Shown piece after piece: positions 42,039 through 50,796 of a DNA stretch of 64,000 nt. The DNA is taken from positions 62,001-126,000 of the forward strand of contig DATAKL010000024.1 of the NCBI GenBank assembly GCA_036261625.1, read 5' to 3'. A program made the position numbers and the translations under genes. Position 1 is the stretch's first letter, and every line of letters starts with the position of its first letter. This stretch comes from JAAXKN01 sp036261625. GTDB lineage: Bacteria; Bacteroidota; Ignavibacteria; Ignavibacteriales; SURF-24. Under the pieces are notes generated by a model. It made no database searches and was not told the origin of the DNA. It saw nothing but the letters and a program-made list of their open reading frames with translations.

Positions 42039-42658
42039 TGCTTGAAGATATAATTGCATATATAAGTAATTTAAGTCCGTTCTGGGTCTATATTACACTT
42101 TTTTTCTTTTCTTTCATTGAAAATGTTTTCCCCCCTTCGCCAAGCGATGTCGTCGTAATATTCGGAGCCTCGCTTATTACCGGAGGCGATCAGCATATCG
42201 GCTTCATACCGGTGCTTTTCATTACCAGCCTGGGCAGTTCCTTAGGCTTCATGCTTATGTATTATGTTGGAATGACACTGGGAGAGAAAGTCATACGCCA
42301 TAAAAAGCTGAAATTCATTTCACCCGAATCGGTTACCAAGACAGATGCGTGGTTTAAGAAGTACGGCTATAAGCTGATACTCTTCAACCGCTTTATGCCC
42401 GGCACACGCTCGGTCATCAGCTTTTTTTCCGGCTTCAGCGAGCTCGACTTCAAAAAAACATTTATTTACGCAACTATAAGCGCGTTTGCCTGGAACGCAA
42501 TAATCATATATTTAGGCGTAATACTGGGCAATAATATCGAGGCAATTGATAAATATCTCTCAATTTACAGCGATGCAGTTATCGGCCTGACATTAGTCGT
42601 TATTCTTGTAATAGTCATCAGGCAGATTTTACTTAAAACAAAAACGGCAGAAAAGTGA
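42038..42658 (+). CDS. DedA-family membrane protein
   Basis: This is a 206-residue inner-membrane protein of the DedA/VTT family, thought to flip or move undecaprenyl phosphate or phospholipids. Marks are FFSFIENVFPPSPSDVVVIFGASLI, the glycine-rich GSSLGFMLMYYVGMTLG and the conserved FNRFMPGTRSVISFFSGFSELDFKKTFIYATISAFAWN. It is translationally coupled to ispF upstream and lnt downstream, fitting a cell-envelope lipid role. Specific substrate not assigned. Confidence 0.93.
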   Translation: MLEDIIAYISNLSPFWVYITLFFFSFIENVFPPSPSDVVVIFGASLITGGDQHIGFIPVLFITSLGSSLGFMLMYYVGMTLGEKVIRHKKLKFISPESVTKTDAWFKKYGYKLILFNRFMPGTRSVISFFSGFSELDFKKTFIYATISAFAWNAIIIYLGVILGNNIEAIDKYLSIYSDAVIGLTLVVILVIVIRQILLKTKTAEK

Positions 42659-44352
42659 AGCTCTTTAAGTTCCTCCAAAGAATTCCTGTAACACCGGAAG
42701 AAAGAAAGTTAAGAAGAACGCAGCGTATGGCAGGCCTCTTAAGCGGGCTTCTCATGGGGCTGTCGTTTCCTCCTGTTCCATTCCCTTTCACGCTTCTGAT
42801 ATTTATTGGCTTAATTCCCTATTTAAGCGTTCTTGAGAAAAAAGAAAAGCTGATAGACATAAACAGATTCACCTATCTTACTTTCTTTGTCTTTAACGTT
42901 ATTACGATTTACTGGGTTGGAAGCTGGACCAGTGAGGCAGATCCGTTTCTGATGATTGGGGGCTTTCTGCTTCTTTTTATAAATACCGCATTTTTCCTTA
43001 TCCCCTCAACGCTTTACTATTTTGCCAGGAAAACTTTCGGAAAAGTTTGGGCCCTCGTGCTTCTGCCATTCTTCTGGGTCTCGTACGAATACTTTTACAT
43101 GATAACCGATGCCAGTTTCCCGTGGCTGACACTTGGAAACGGGATGACGCATTTTCTTCATTTCATACAGATTGCAGATGTCATAGGCGCTCTTGGGCTT
43201 TCTCTTCTTGCGGTATATATAAATGTTTTCTTTTACCTGGCCTACAGCCTCTTTAAGAGTAACAGAAAACATAGCTATTTATCGTTTGCTGCAGCTCTTC
43301 TTCTTTTCCTTATTCCCATCATCTACAGCACCTGGCGTATGAGTACTTTTACGATATCAAAAAAATCAGTGAGAGTAGGCCTCATCCAGCCAAACCTCGA
43401 CCCGTGGGACAAGTGGTCCGGAACCGGTTCCAGGAAGCTCGTAAAGGATTACCTGGATTTGTCCAGGCAGGCCGCAGAGGGCGGAGCAAGGATAATTTTC
43501 TGGCCTGAGACTGCTCTGCCGTTTTACCTCAGGGACGGAGGCCACAGAGACGTTATTGATTCCCTTTTCAGCTTTGTCCGGAAGAACGACATTTATCTTA
43601 TAACCGGTATGCCCGATTTCACCTATTATCCGGATAAAAAAAGTGCTCCGCCTGATGCAAAGTACAGCAGAATAAGCCAGATGTATTACGCCACATACAA
43701 TGCTGTTCTGGTGTTTTCCCCCTACTCATATCACATTGAGCGTTATGCAAAGCAGAAGCTCGTCCCCTTCGGAGAAAGGGTGCCTTTTGTTGACGCGCTT
43801 CCTTTCCTGGGGGATTTCCTTAAATGGAACGTGGGACTTTCAGGCTGGAACGTGGGGCGCGATACGCTGGTCTTTGATTTAGTTGAAAATGCGCAAAGAC
43901 CACATCCTGATACAGTAAAAGTAAACAGCCTCGTCTGCTTTGAATCGGTTTACCCGGCCTTTGTAGCATCATTTGCACAAAGAGGCGCTCAGTTAATAAG
44001 CGTTGTTACAAACGACAGCTGGTACGGAAATTCAAGCGGGCCTTATCAGCACAAGGAAATTTCCGTCTTAAGGGCAATTGAAAACCGAAGGACAGTAGTA
44101 AGGGCCGCCAACGGCGGGATCAGCACAATTATTGATCCTTTGGGAGAGACTCTGGTAGAATCGAAAATGTTTACAAGAACCTATATTGTAGGCGACGCCC
44201 CGTTGGAAACATACCTGACATTTTACTCCCGGCACCCTCTTTTAATTCCCTACCTGTCATTTGCGGTTTCAGGACTGATGATAATAATTTTCTTTGCCGT
44301 GAAGATTGGAAGAAGGGGCAAGCCGCAGACACAGAATATTTCTAATGACTAG
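42655..44352 (+). CDS. lnt: Apolipoprotein N-acyltransferase
   Basis: This membrane enzyme (565 aa) adds the third acyl chain to lipoproteins. Eight or so hydrophobic segments fill residues 25-235, then a nitrilase-like domain: the base Glu in ARIIFWPETALPFYL, the Lys in KQKLVPFGERVPFVDALPF, and the nucleophile Cys in VNSLVCFESVYPAFVASF, followed by NDSWYGNSSGPYQHKEISVLRAIENRR. The start is GTG in a GTGA overlap with DedA. The last codons (GAC TAG) lie in the shared start sequence of a palindrome island, so the island supplies the stop; the functional domain ends well before this. Confidence 0.95.
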   Translation: MKLFKFLQRIPVTPEERKLRRTQRMAGLLSGLLMGLSFPPVPFPFTLLIFIGLIPYLSVLEKKEKLIDINRFTYLTFFVFNVITIYWVGSWTSEADPFLMIGGFLLLFINTAFFLIPSTLYYFARKTFGKVWALVLLPFFWVSYEYFYMITDASFPWLTLGNGMTHFLHFIQIADVIGALGLSLLAVYINVFFYLAYSLFKSNRKHSYLSFAAALLLFLIPIIYSTWRMSTFTISKKSVRVGLIQPNLDPWDKWSGTGSRKLVKDYLDLSRQAAEGGARIIFWPETALPFYLRDGGHRDVIDSLFSFVRKNDIYLITGMPDFTYYPDKKSAPPDAKYSRISQMYYATYNAVLVFSPYSYHIERYAKQKLVPFGERVPFVDALPFLGDFLKWNVGLSGWNVGRDTLVFDLVENAQRPHPDTVKVNSLVCFESVYPAFVASFAQRGAQLISVVTNDSWYGNSSGPYQHKEISVLRAIENRRTVVRAANGGISTIIDPLGETLVESKMFTRTYIVGDAPLETYLTFYSRHPLLIPYLSFAVSGLMIIIFFAVKIGRRGKPQTQNISND

Positions 44353-44530
44353 CCCCGAGCTTTAGCTCGGGGTTCATAGGCATTCCCCATGAATAGCCAC
44401 GACCTTCAGGTCGTGGGACCTATGAATTAAAATCCCGTGGCTTTAGCCACAGATCCTCCCCGGATAATCTGGGGCTAAAGCCCAAACGGGAGGGGCCTTC
44501 TAATCCACGACCTGAAGGTCGTGGCTATTC
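44345..44530. repeat. Palindrome island, one unit of the REP/MITE-like element
   Basis: Five palindromes with CTTTAG, CTTCAG, CTAAAG or CTGAAG cores lie at 44353-44372, 44397-44416, 44437-44450, 44472-44483 and 44505-44524. The part from 44391 to 44530 (140 bp) has perfect 26-base inverted ends that begin GAATAGCCACGACCTTC. Order and spacing match the island at 28018-28372, and both begin with the same ATGACTAGCCCCGA stretch, here overlapping the lnt stop codon. Confidence 0.88.
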
Positions 44531-44557
44531 GATGGCAATTCAATCCGAGAATAAAAA

Positions 44558-44594
44558 AAATGCCGTCCTGCACTTTCTGCAGAGGCGGCATTTT
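44558..44594. terminator. Bidirectional terminator after exbD
   Basis: AATGCCG...TGCA and TGCA...CGGCATT pair with a small internal mismatch around CTTTC, flanked by an A-run on the left and T-run on the right; it terminates the minus-strand exbB-exbD message. Confidence 0.8.
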
Positions 44595-44613
44595 TAGTTT
44601 CTAACAAAATATT

Positions 44614-45021
44614 CTATTCTTCTTTCTTGGCCGTTGCTATCAGGAACTTCGTGGCCCCTGCCCTTTTTAAGACATCCATTATCTGCACAAAATATCCGTG
44701 CAGCGAATTCTTGTCGGCCTTAATTACAACTTCCTTATTTGCCATGTTGACAAATGCCGTCTCAGCTGCAAGCTTCAGCTCACCTAAGGATACCTGCTTG
44801 TTGTTGAAGTAGATCTCATTCTTGTCATTTAAGTATACTTCCATGCTCTTCTCACCCGTCGACTCGCTGGTAACAGCATCGGGAAGCTTGACCTTAAGGG
44901 CGCCTGTTACAAGAAAGGGGCTCGTTATCATGAATATGAGCAATAAGACCAGAACAACGTCTGTAAAAGGAGTTATATTTATTTCAGAAAATTCTTTTTC
45001 ATCTATCTTGTAGCGACGCAT
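44614..45021 (-). CDS. exbD: ExbD/TolR-family biopolymer transport protein
   Basis: This is a 135-residue single-pass inner-membrane protein of a proton-driven energising complex. The N-terminus has FSEINITPFTDVVLVLLLIFMITSPFLV, where the Asp of TPFTDVV is the proton-carrying residue. The periplasmic domain holds KEVVIKADKNSLHGYFVQIMDVLKRAG, normal for ExbD/TolR. It overlaps exbB by 23 bases. It may energise TonB receptors or a Tol-like system; no tonB, tolA, tolB or pal gene is in view, so ExbD and TolR cannot be told apart. Confidence 0.92.
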   Translation of the reverse strand: MRRYKIDEKEFSEINITPFTDVVLVLLLIFMITSPFLVTGALKVKLPDAVTSESTGEKSMEVYLNDKNEIYFNNKQVSLGELKLAAETAFVNMANKEVVIKADKNSLHGYFVQIMDVLKRAGATKFLIATAKKEE

Positions 45022-45682
45022 TCTTCACTTCCCTTTCATTTTTTCTGAGAGCATAAACCAGGTCATGAACCGATTCTTCAAAGGTCGGCATGCTGGACTT
45101 AATTTTTCTCATGAAGTAGTTATAGAACATTACTGCAGGTACAGCAACAAGCAAACCTGCCGCGGTTGATACAAGCGCCTCGGCAATTCCTGCCATCACA
45201 TTCAGATATCCTGAGGCTTCATTTAATGCCAGGGCTTCAAATGACCTTATAATACCGATTACGGTACCGAAAAGACCTATAAAAGGTGAAATGCTTCCGA
45301 GCGTGGCCAGAATACCCAGCCCTTTTTCAATTTTAATGATCTCCTTGTCCAGCTTTGCAAATGAGCGTTCCAGAAGAACATCTTCCGGCATGGAAGTGTG
45401 CTCAAGAATGTACTTGTAAACCGGAGCCAATGGGGTCTTAATGTTAAAGAACAGCCAGTTCCAGCTGTAAGCTTTGCAGTAGAACAGGGCTTCTTTCTTG
45501 TCGCCGGCCTGAAGGCTTGAGTTTATCTTGGCCTTGAAATCGTCCAGCACCTTATCCGAAAGGCCCTTAAAGAGAACAAATTTTTCAATTATAACTTTTA
45601 ACGACAAAATAGAGCAGAGTACTAATACTAATACAGTATAACCACCCTTTGAGAAAAGATCCAGCAATGAATTATAAAGCAT
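44999..45682 (-). CDS. exbB: ExbB/TolQ/MotA-family proton channel protein
   Basis: This is a 227-residue membrane protein forming the proton channel with ExbD. It has a helix near the N-terminus (GGYTVLVLVLCSILSLKVIIEKFVLF), a cytosolic region with RSFAKLDKEIIKIEKGLGILATLGSISPFIGLFGTVIGIIRSFEAL, and AGIAEALVSTAAGLLVAVPAVMFYNYF, the conserved pore helices. The order exbB then exbD with overlap is standard. Confidence 0.93.
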   Translation of the reverse strand: MLYNSLLDLFSKGGYTVLVLVLCSILSLKVIIEKFVLFKGLSDKVLDDFKAKINSSLQAGDKKEALFYCKAYSWNWLFFNIKTPLAPVYKYILEHTSMPEDVLLERSFAKLDKEIIKIEKGLGILATLGSISPFIGLFGTVIGIIRSFEALALNEASGYLNVMAGIAEALVSTAAGLLVAVPAVMFYNYFMRKIKSSMPTFEESVHDLVYALRKNEREVKNASLQDR

Positions 45683-45939
45683 TTTGCATCCTTTTAGTTA
45701 AACAATAAACATTAGCTCTGCCAGGAGAAAGCAGGTCAGCCAGTGTAATTTTCTGGATATCCGGCATCCCCCCGGGCAAAATTAAACATAATAATTTAAA
45801 TAAGCATCAGCACAAATATAATGAAAAAACTTAATTATTCTGCCCCTTTGGCGCTGTCATTTTGGGGAATAATAAGTGCATAATTTTGGTATTATACACA
45901 AAGAAGCTGCTAATGTTCCACCTGGCCACGCTAAAAACA

Positions 45940-45966
45940 GAAAACCCTCTTAAAAAGAGGGTTTTC
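45940..45966 (-). terminator. Terminator after the TPR protein gene
   Basis: GAAAACCCTCTT and AAGAGGGTTTTC form a 12-bp perfect stem with a short A/T loop, 27 bases past the minus-strand stop codon, followed by TGTTTTTA. Confidence 0.88.
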
Positions 45967-45993
45967 AGAAAATTCAATATAAATAAACTGCTT

Positions 45994-47178
45994 TTATTTC
46001 TTTCCCTGTTTCTTTTCGGCATTAATGCGTGCAATATATGAGCTGCTGGCTTTCTTATAGACAGGGTCCTTGGAAGCGGCATCAAAATTACTAAGAGCCT
46101 TGTCCTTGTCTCCCTTTTCGTAGTTAACCACGCCCTTATAGAAGGATATAGCCCCGTCCGAAACAGTTTTCTTATTAACGTCCACACTGTCCAGTGCAGT
46201 AAGAGCCTCAGAGAACTGCTTCTTGTCTATATAAGCCTTGGCAAGGGCCAGGTAAGCCTGATCGTTTCCGGTAGATTCGGCAGCCTTCTTATAGTTTTCA
46301 ACAGCCTTATCGTACTGCTTTTTCTTCATGAAGCCGTTACCAAGTATCAGATAGGTTCTTACAATACCTTCTTTAATGCCGGCCTTTAAGTTTTCGTTTT
46401 TGGTTACGGAAATAGCCTTCTTGTAATTATCAAGGGCGCCTTCGTAGTCCTTCTTCGAGGTAAGAATGCCTCCCAGGGCCACATAGGCTAAATCGAAGCT
46501 GTCATTTTTTGCAATTGATTCGTTGAAAGCCTTAACTGCATCATCCTCTTTATTCATTTTCGAAAGAGCCAGACCTTTCTGGTAGTAAGTCTTGTAGTCG
46601 TTAGGGTCAATTGAGATCGCCTTGTCGTAGCTTTGTACGGCCTCGTCGAACTTATTTGCCTTCTGGAGTTCGTTGCCACGGTTAAAGAATTCAATTGCAG
46701 TATTCTGCTGAGCAAGGGCAATTGCAGATTCAGCGCCTGACTTCAGCTCGGGGTTTTTGGTAACATCCATTACCTTTTTGTAGTTTTTTATGGCCTCAGG
46801 ATAGTTCTTGAGTGCCAGGTCTGTATTTGCCAGTGCATAAAGCGCCTGGTCGTATGTGCTGTCGAGCTGGATGCTGGAAAGGAAACTGGTTCTGGCATCC
46901 TGCATGTTGCCTGTCTTCAGGAGAGCCTGCCCTTTCAGGAAGTATGTGCGGTAGTCCTTGGCAATCTGAAGGCTGGAGTCTAAGCTGGTAATTGCCTCCT
47001 GGTATTTGCCGGCTTTCATATTCTCAATTGCGCTGTTGTAGTACTTTGCCGCCTGGGGATCCATCGTCTGCTGTCCCGCTGTTGTTGTATCCTTTTGTGT
47101 TGTAGTATCCTGCTGTGCATAGGCGGAAGTGATTGAGAAAATGAACACGGAACCTAAAATAAAAAGAAATTTCTTCAT
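45994..47178 (-). CDS. Exported TPR-repeat protein
   Basis: This is a 394-residue protein with a signal peptide at 1-21 (MKKFLFILGSVFIFSITSAYA), a Thr/Gln-rich linker and then about nine TPR units over residues 42-380 (for example AAKYYNSAIENMKAGKYQEAITSLDSSLQIA, FFNRGNELQKANKFDEAVQSYDKAISIDP and ILGNGFMKKKQYDKAVENYKKAAE). It ends in a basic tail. No enzymatic domain is present; it probably scaffolds protein contacts in the periplasm. It lies upstream of exbB on the same strand, with about 310 bases between. Confidence 0.9.
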   Translation of the reverse strand: MKKFLFILGSVFIFSITSAYAQQDTTTQKDTTTAGQQTMDPQAAKYYNSAIENMKAGKYQEAITSLDSSLQIAKDYRTYFLKGQALLKTGNMQDARTSFLSSIQLDSTYDQALYALANTDLALKNYPEAIKNYKKVMDVTKNPELKSGAESAIALAQQNTAIEFFNRGNELQKANKFDEAVQSYDKAISIDPNDYKTYYQKGLALSKMNKEDDAVKAFNESIAKNDSFDLAYVALGGILTSKKDYEGALDNYKKAISVTKNENLKAGIKEGIVRTYLILGNGFMKKKQYDKAVENYKKAAESTGNDQAYLALAKAYIDKKQFSEALTALDSVDVNKKTVSDGAISFYKGVVNYEKGDKDKALSNFDAASKDPVYKKASSSYIARINAEKKQGKK

Positions 47179-47566
47179 AGCCTTCTCTTTGATTGTTGAT
47201 TGTTAAAAGTTAATTAGTGCGGAAAGCAGATAACCCTCGCGCTCACTTTAAAGATAACAGTTGAAAAACAAGATAAATTCTGAAATCAGAAAAATCAATA
47301 AAAAATTCGGGTCTTTAACTGCAGGCTGAAACAGCATAATTATTTCCAGCCTTCTCCAGCGGATGGGATGTTAACCAGCTTGTGAGCCTTAAAAATGGCA
47401 TGGCACTTTATCCTGGTACTGCGGCAGATTTTAACAGGGAGTATTAAAATACCGCACACTGTATTTTGGGGCATCCCTCCGAAAAAAAATCGAACCAAAA
47501 ATCACCCCGGAAGCAGCTTCCGGAAAATTTATCCTGCTTTAAGTCCAAAATAACATTTTACTGAAG
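47179..47566. other. Non-coding stretch upstream of the TPR protein gene
   Basis: I see no convincing gene or RNA here. A short hairpin (CCGGAAGC/GCTTCCGG around 47508-47525) without a T-run is the only structure. The promoter of the TPR gene must lie near 47190-47300. Confidence 0.4.
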
Positions 47567-47762
47567 CTAAATCAATAGTTTTAACCCAGTTTGCTCAGCA
47601 TAAAAGCAGATGGACAAAATAGCCCCGGCTGCAACAGAAAGTGTAAACAGCTGCACCTCCGACAAAGCCGGCGGAAGTGGAATAGAAACCTCCCCGCTTA
47701 TAGGCATGATCCATCAGTTCAAACGCCAGAGCTGAAATCAGAACGCCGCTACCAAATGCCAT
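47567..47762 (-). pseudogene. Remnant of a ZIP-family metal transporter gene
   Basis: From an ATG at 47760-47762 the minus strand encodes 55 residues beginning MAFGSGVLISALAFELMDHA and continuing YKRGGFYSTSAGFVGGAAVY, which looks like the start of a ZIP-type zinc transporter, where conserved Glu/His-rich helices follow. The frame then reads CCSRG and soon hits TGA (47595-47597). In another frame the same DNA reads FTLSVAAGAILSICFYAE, a plausible later helix of the same family, before a TAG at 47567-47569. This suggests an internal deletion plus frameshift in a decayed gene. Too short to be functional; family call rests on pattern memory. Confidence 0.5.
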
Positions 47763-47808
47763 AAATGTTATAATATATTATTCAGGTTATTCAGCATTTA
47801 TAAAAGGC

Positions 47809-47838
47809 AAAAAAAAAGCGGCCCATTTCATGGGCCGC
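47809..47838 (-). terminator. Terminator after the M13 peptidase gene
   Basis: On the minus strand GCGGCCCA and TGGGCCGC form an 8-bp stem around a 5-base loop, followed by a run of nine T. Confidence 0.9.
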
Positions 47839-47871
47839 CGTCAAGAACAGATTATACTTAACAGGAAATAT

Positions 47872-49932
47872 TTACCAGATCTTCACTCTTACATTCTCGG
47901 GTCTGTACATCGTTTCGCCCGGCTTGATCTTAAATGCCTGGAGAAATTCAGGTATATTGCTGAGGGGTCCGTTAACCCTGTATTTGCCCGGTGAATGGGG
48001 ATCGGTCTTAAGAGCGTTCATAAGGGTTTCCTTGCGGATTCCGTTTTTCCAGACCTGTGCCCATGAAAGGAAGAATCTCTGCACGGGAGTAAAGCCGTCG
48101 ATAGATTTTCCATCCTTAAACTCCCGGGTCTTCTTAAAAGCCGTAAATGCAACGTTAAGACCTCCCAGGTCGGCAATATTTTCACCCTGTGTAAGGGCGC
48201 CGTTAATGTTCATCGAGTCAACCGGGAAGTAGCTGTTATACTGCTCAACGATAAGCTTTGCCCTGTCGCTAAACTTGGCAGCATCATCTTTGGTCCACCA
48301 TTCCTTAATGTTGCCCTGTGCGTCGAACTGACGGCCTTCATCATCAAAGCCGTGTGTAATTTCGTGTCCAATTACTGCACCCATTGCACCGTAGTTAACT
48401 GCATCGTCTGCATTTACGTCATAGAACGGGGGCTGAAGAATAGCAGCCGGGAATACAATTTCATTCTGCAGCGGGTTATAATAAGCGTTGACGGTCTGCG
48501 GAGTCATCTCCCATTCGGTCCTGTCGACAGGCTTTCCGATCTTATCGAGCTGCCTTTTCATTTCGAACTTTGAAGCGCGGATTACATTTTCAAGATAAGA
48601 ATCTCTCTTAACCTCGAGGGCTGAATAATCCTTCCACTTATCGGGATAGCCGATCTTCACGTTGAAGGCGGCAAGCTTTTTAAGCGCCTGATCTTTTGTT
48701 TCACTGCTCATCCAGTCGACATTCTTTATTCTTTCACCCATGGCTTCAAGAAGATTTCCAACGATCTTCTTTGCACGGTCCTTTGCCTCGGGAGAGAAGG
48801 TTTCCTTTACATAAAGCTGTCCTAAGGCTTCACCGAACAGACCGTTAATTGCAAACATTACCCTTTTCCACCTGGGCTGCATGGCTCTGAGGCCGTTTAA
48901 GAACTTGCCGTTAAAATCAAAACTTTCCTCAACAAAGTTGCTGCTCAGGTAGCCTGCTGCACGGCGGATAAAATGCCACTTAAGATAGGTTTTCCAATCG
49001 TTTATGGAATGTTCCTTTATTATGCTGCTTAAGCCCTTAAAGAATTCAGGCTGCGCAACGTTCATATCCTGCGGATTTTCCCAGCCTATGGTCTTGAAGT
49101 AAAGACTCCAGTTGACCTCAGGCGACATATCGATAAGCCCTGAAACAGAAACTTTGTTGTATGTCTTGTTGGGATCTCTCATTTCAACCCTGTCCATTGA
49201 AACCTTTGCAAGTTCGGTTTCAATATTCATTACCACCTCAGAGGCCTTTTTGGCGTCTTCCTGTGAATATCCCAGAAGCTGGAACATTTTTTCTACGTGC
49301 TCGGGATATTTTGCCCTGATTGCCTTGGAGCGGCTGTCGTCTTTCAGGTAATAATCCCTGTCGGGAAGCCCCAGGCCCGACTGCCCCAGCTGACCAATGA
49401 CCATGCTGCTGTTCTTTGCGTCGGCTCCCGAGCCGAAATCGAAGAGTGCACTTACCCCATAGGAGTGGAGTCTTGCAATTTCCTCAAAAAGACCTTTAAG
49501 ATCGCCTACGGCATCAATTTCTTTGAGGTAAGGCTCCATGGCCTTTGCCCCCTCTTTTTCAATTTTTACGGTATCCATACCGGCGCTGTAAAAGTCGCCT
49601 ATCTGCTGCGCTGAAGATCCCTTTAGGGCTTTTTTGTCGGCTGCGGAGGACTCCAGGATTTTCTTTAATATCTTAAAGTTGCTTTCGGCCAGCACTTCAA
49701 AAGTGCCCCAGCGCCCGTAGGCATCGGGTATCGGATTGTCTTTGAGCCATTTACCTACAGCATACTCATAAAAGTCCACTGCCGGGCTCGCATTTTTATC
49801 AATTGTGTTCAAATCAAGTCCTTTCGACTCTTTGGTTTTACTGCCGCTTTTTGCGTGTACAGTTCCGGCACCTACTGTTAATGACAAGACTAACAGTGTG
49901 CCAAGAGATAGCGGTTTAATAAAGTTCTGCAC
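47872..49932 (-). CDS. M13-family zinc metallopeptidase (PepO/neprilysin-like), exported
   Basis: This exported peptidase has about 686 residues from the GTG at 49930-49932. The zinc site is GHEITHGFDDEGRQFD (H-E-x2-H at about residue 523), and the third ligand is in TQGENIADLGGLNVAF (E-N-x2-D). The N-terminal domain starts DKNASPAVDFYEYAVGKWLKDNPIP, typical of the family, and the closing CPx motif-like YRVNGPLSNIPEFLQAFKIKPGETMYRPENVRVKIW is kept. The GTG is preferred because AAGGAGG lies 8-9 bases upstream and because it starts a clear signal peptide (FIKPLSLGTLLVLSLTVGAGTVHA). The longer ATG frame would add a Lys/Asn-rich stretch coded by an 18-base tandem repeat. Confidence 0.94.
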   Translation of the reverse strand: MQNFIKPLSLGTLLVLSLTVGAGTVHAKSGSKTKESKGLDLNTIDKNASPAVDFYEYAVGKWLKDNPIPDAYGRWGTFEVLAESNFKILKKILESSAADKKALKGSSAQQIGDFYSAGMDTVKIEKEGAKAMEPYLKEIDAVGDLKGLFEEIARLHSYGVSALFDFGSGADAKNSSMVIGQLGQSGLGLPDRDYYLKDDSRSKAIRAKYPEHVEKMFQLLGYSQEDAKKASEVVMNIETELAKVSMDRVEMRDPNKTYNKVSVSGLIDMSPEVNWSLYFKTIGWENPQDMNVAQPEFFKGLSSIIKEHSINDWKTYLKWHFIRRAAGYLSSNFVEESFDFNGKFLNGLRAMQPRWKRVMFAINGLFGEALGQLYVKETFSPEAKDRAKKIVGNLLEAMGERIKNVDWMSSETKDQALKKLAAFNVKIGYPDKWKDYSALEVKRDSYLENVIRASKFEMKRQLDKIGKPVDRTEWEMTPQTVNAYYNPLQNEIVFPAAILQPPFYDVNADDAVNYGAMGAVIGHEITHGFDDEGRQFDAQGNIKEWWTKDDAAKFSDRAKLIVEQYNSYFPVDSMNINGALTQGENIADLGGLNVAFTAFKKTREFKDGKSIDGFTPVQRFFLSWAQVWKNGIRKETLMNALKTDPHSPGKYRVNGPLSNIPEFLQAFKIKPGETMYRPENVRVKIW

Positions 49933-49948
49933 GCTTCCTGCCTCCTTA

Positions 49949-49984
49949 TTATTAAAATTTAGTTTATTATTAAAATTTAGTTTC
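49949..49984. repeat. 18-base tandem duplication upstream of the M13 peptidase start
   Basis: Two direct copies of ATTATTAAAATTTAGTTT lie just upstream of the ribosome site of the GTG start. They would be read as KLNFNN twice if translation began farther upstream. More likely they are part of the 5' leader or promoter region. Confidence 0.75.
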
Positions 49985-50160
49985 GACCTGTTAAATTTGC
50001 AAAACAAATTTAGGCAAATTAGTATTAAAAGATATACGGTCGTGTATCTTAAAGACTACATTTTCAGCTGAATTGTTCCCGAAAAATTACGGAATTCATG
50101 AAAAATTTGCTGGCACAATCCTTGGCATTTCTCCCTTATAAAAGTAAAGGAGCATATTCG

Positions 50161-50784
50161 ATGAGGTTCAAGATCTTGTTTTTTTTGCTGTTTCTGCCTG
50201 TACTGTCGTTTGCACAGCTCAAGAGCCTTTCATTTAAGGTGGGAGTTTATACGCCATATGATCTGAAGACGGGCGTTATGTATGGAATGGATTACGGCAT
50301 TATTGTCAATGAGCATGTTACGTTTCTCTTAGGAACAGACCTTTATTACAAAGATATAACAAACGAATCCTTCTTAACGAGCTCGGAAAAGTTAGGCGTT
50401 AAGATCCGCTCGGGCGAGCGAATGAGTCAGTGGACAGCCTGGCACGTGCCGATTACAGGGAAAGTAAGGGTTGAGTTCCCGCTTGAGAAAAGTCCCATTT
50501 ACCCCTATGTTGTTGCAGGCATTGGCTACGGGGTAACACACGTTTCTTACGGAGTGTACAATAATTACTCTGAAAAGCCGGATGAAAGTTCTCTTACATA
50601 CTATGGCGGCGTCTGGCAGCTTGGAGGGGGCATACTCTATAATCTGAACAGAAACGCGGACCTGATTTTTGAAATAATGCAGAATTCCGCAAGTTTCGAC
50701 AAGGATGAGGGCTATAACTACTTCTCCAACCTGAATTCCTCGGGAGTGGCTTTCCGTATGGGAATTCATTTTGTATTTTTCTAA
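50161..50784 (+). CDS. Outer-membrane beta-barrel protein (OmpX/porin-like fold)
   Basis: This 207-residue protein begins at the ATG at 50161, which follows AAAGGAG and starts a signal peptide (MRFKILFFLLFLPVLSFAQ). The mature part alternates hydrophobic and aromatic residues in beta-strand style (LSFKVGVYTPYDLKTGVMYGMDYGIIV; IYPYVVAGIGYGVTHVSYGVY; SGVAFRMGIHFVFF) and ends in phenylalanine, as expected for an eight-strand outer-membrane barrel. No specific family is recognised. It lies convergent to the HDOD gene with a 12-base gap. Confidence 0.8.
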   Translation: MRFKILFFLLFLPVLSFAQLKSLSFKVGVYTPYDLKTGVMYGMDYGIIVNEHVTFLLGTDLYYKDITNESFLTSSEKLGVKIRSGERMSQWTAWHVPITGKVRVEFPLEKSPIYPYVVAGIGYGVTHVSYGVYNNYSEKPDESSLTYYGGVWQLGGGILYNLNRNADLIFEIMQNSASFDKDEGYNYFSNLNSSGVAFRMGIHFVFF

Positions 50785-50796
50785 GGGAGACTAACC

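Noticed and set aside
45831..46187. A 118-codon minus-strand frame at the end of the TPR gene
   Set aside because: It runs over the TPR gene's 3' end and its terminator in a different frame; composition is not coding-like.
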